From contig NC_132916.1 of the NCBI RefSeq assembly GCF_047675955.1, forward strand, positions 73,773,481-73,837,480: a stretch of DNA of 64,000 nucleotides, in the 5' to 3' direction. Positions 62,849 through 64,000 of this stretch are shown one piece after another. This DNA comes from Chlorocebus sabaeus. Its lineage: Eukaryota; Chordata; Mammalia; Primates; Cercopithecidae. Each line of letters opens with the position of its first letter. The stretch's first letter is position 1. A program made the position numbers and the translations under genes. The notes beneath the pieces are model-generated. The model was not told the origin of the DNA. It did no database searches and worked only from the letters and a program-made list of their open reading frames with translations.

Positions 62849-64000
62849 AGATGAATTAACAGAAAACAAAGCAGTTTCTCAGAAAGCTTCTTTCCTGTTT
62901 TTAACGGAAGATAAGTCCTTTTTCACTATAGCCCTCTAACGGTTTCTAAATATCACTTTGCAAATTCCACAAGAACAGTCTTAGCGAAAGGCTTCTTGAA
63001 GGGAAAGATGTAACTCTGTGAGATGAATTAACAGAACACAAAGCAGTTTCTCCGAAAGCTTCTTTCGAGTTTTTAACGGAAGATATTTCCTTTTTCACCA
63101 TAGCACTCTATGGGCTTCCAAATGTCACCTTGCAAATTCAACAAGAACAGTCTGAGAGAACGACTTCTTAAGGGGAGAGCTGTATCCCTGCGAGATGAAT
63201 TAACAGAACACAAAGAAGATTCTCAGAAATCTTCTTTCCATTTTTTAAGTGAAGATATTTACTTTTTCACGAAGCCCTCTAAGGGCTTCCAAATATCACT
63301 TTGCCAATTCCACAAGAACAGCCTTAGCGAAAGGTTTCTTGAAGTGAAAGATGTAACTCTGTGAGATGAATTAACAGACCACAAAGCAGTTTCGCAGAAA
63401 GCTTCTTTCCAGGTTTTAATGGAAGATATTTCCTTTTTCACCATAGCCCTCTATGGTCTTCAAAATATCACTTTGCCAATAACACAAGAACAGCCGTACC
63501 GAAAGGCTTCTTGAAGGGAAAGATGTAACTCTGTGAGATGAATTAACAGAACACAAAGCAGTTTCTCAGAAAGCTTCTTTCCAGTTTTTAACGGAAGATA
63601 TTTCCTTTTTCTCCATAGCCCTCTAAGGGCTTCCAAACATCACTTTGCCAGTTCCAGAAGAACAGTCTTAGCGAAAGGCTTCTTGAAGGGAAAGATGTAA
63701 CTCTGTGAGATGAATTAAGAGAACATATAGCAGTTTCTCAGAAAGCTTCTTTCCAGTTTTTAACGGAAGATATGTCCTTTTCCACCATAGCCCACTATGG
63801 GCTTCTAAATATCACTTTGCAAATTCCACAAGAACAGTCTTAGCGAAAGGCTTCTTGAAGGGAAACATGTAACTCTTTGAGATGAAATAACAGAACACAA
63901 AGCAGTTTCTCAGAAAGCTTCTTTCCAGTTTTCAACGGGAGATAATTCCCTTTTCACCATAGCCATCTATGGGCCTCCAAATATCACCTTGCCAATTCCA
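62849..64000. repeat. Second copy of transition T, running off the window
   Basis: 62,849 corresponds to 30,201 (offset 32,648). Near 63,330 it skips two monomers (offset becomes 32,305) and follows T to about 63,708, where T continues GAATTAACAGAACACAAAG and this copy continues GAATTAAGAGAACATATAG, as in B units near 15,590 and 25,630. It ends in a monomer like that of 30,050-30,160. No C-type monomers appear before the window ends. Confidence 0.82.

Larger units (their letters stand above)
1..64000. repeat. Alpha-satellite array, 172-bp monomers (Cercopithecini type)
   Basis: The window is filled by one repeat of about 172 bp. The landmark GAATTAACAG recurs at 31, 203, 375, 545, 717, 889, (1061 with one change) and 1233, spaced 172 bp apart apart from one 170-bp step. 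The same spacing holds elsewhere, for example 49,018, 49,190 and 49,362. Each monomer contains in order GAATTAACAG, CAGTTTCTCAG, usually AAGCTT, GGAAGATA, a TTCCTTTTTCACCATAG box, a CCATAG/CTATGG dyad, CCAATTCCACAAGAACAG and CTTCTTGAAGGG. Human alpha-satellite read on the opposite strand has the same layout, but these monomers fit the African green monkey consensus far better. All monomers run the same way. Alpha satellite is the centromeric and pericentromeric DNA of primates. The clade assignment rests on recalled consensus and the lack of CENP-B boxes. Confidence 0.97.

Noticed and set aside
34..63444. Many short open frames of 60-96 codons on both strands (e.g. 8,202-8,474 minus, 31,993-32,283 minus, 19,204-19,458 plus)
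   Set aside because: They are readings of the same satellite monomer in fixed phases. 172 is not a multiple of 3, so the frame shifts each monomer and stops within about one to one and a half repeats. Lengths cluster at 61, 66, 72 and 81 codons, as expected from repeat phase, and copies differ by substitutions with no sign of coding constraint.
1..64000. CRISPR-like or prokaryotic direct repeats
   Set aside because: The repeats are contiguous 172-bp units with no spacers, and the sequence is recognisable primate alpha satellite.
1..64000. Inverted blocks or a change in satellite orientation
   Set aside because: The same plus-strand landmarks (GAATTAACAG, CTTCTTGAAGG) run through every line inspected, with no head-to-head or tail-to-tail junction.
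1..64000. Human or great-ape alpha satellite
   Set aside because: Human monomers are 171 bp and read TGCACACATCACAAAGAAG where this reads TTAACAGAACACAAAGCAG. They also often have B-type boxes. The match to the green monkey form is much closer.

Overview
The whole 64 kb is tandem alpha-satellite DNA: about 372 head-to-tail monomers of about 172 bp, all in one orientation. I see no unique sequence, dispersed transposon, RNA gene or credible protein gene. The best-ordered monomers (for example 49,018-49,453) agree over their length with the 172-bp African green monkey alpha-satellite consensus as I remember it, including the HindIII AAGCTT that gave the classic ladder. Every block keeps a box matching the pJ-alpha motif, and I found no CENP-B box. 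This points to an Old World monkey of the guenon tribe (Cercopithecini), most likely Chlorocebus, at or beside a centromere. The species call rests on memory of the consensus, not on a search.

Layout: block A1 (1-10,430) is a mosaic of divergent monomers with a tandem 7-mer (about 1,202 bp) at its start. B1 (10,431-20,315) and B2 (20,316-30,200) are a near-identical tandem pair with a period of 9,885 bp, each about 57 full monomers plus one 98-bp truncated monomer. T (30,201-31,500) is a transition. C1 (31,500-34,620) consists of canonical green-monkey-type monomers. A3 (34,621-37,115) is a shortened copy of A1. C2 (37,116-38,055) is canonical. A2 (38,056-44,728) copies A1 minus six monomers. 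D (44,729-47,904) is a divergent stretch with a local duplication. C3 (47,905-49,455) is canonical and holds the most regular monomers. A4 (49,456-50,393) plus 50,394-53,138 copy both ends of A1, with 5,249 bp missing between them. B3 plus a T copy (53,139-64,000) is a single-unit version of B1-B2-T.

The segments relate to each other by near-constant offsets (38,070; 37,038; 33,435/33,264; 47,957; 42,708 to 42,533; 9,885/10,057; 32,648) that change mostly in steps of whole monomers. This is the signature of unequal exchange in register. The window therefore records repeated large-scale duplication, deletion and monomer-level copy change. The most interesting points are the roughly 10-kb higher-order unit present as A-B-B-T in one place and A-B-T in another, a fossil 98-bp monomer shared by five segments, a monomer subfamily that repeatedly changes copy number, and a dyad beside the pJ-alpha box where human B-type monomers carry the CENP-B box.

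All block edges were read by eye from diagnostic bases and are accurate to within roughly a monomer unless an exact junction is given.
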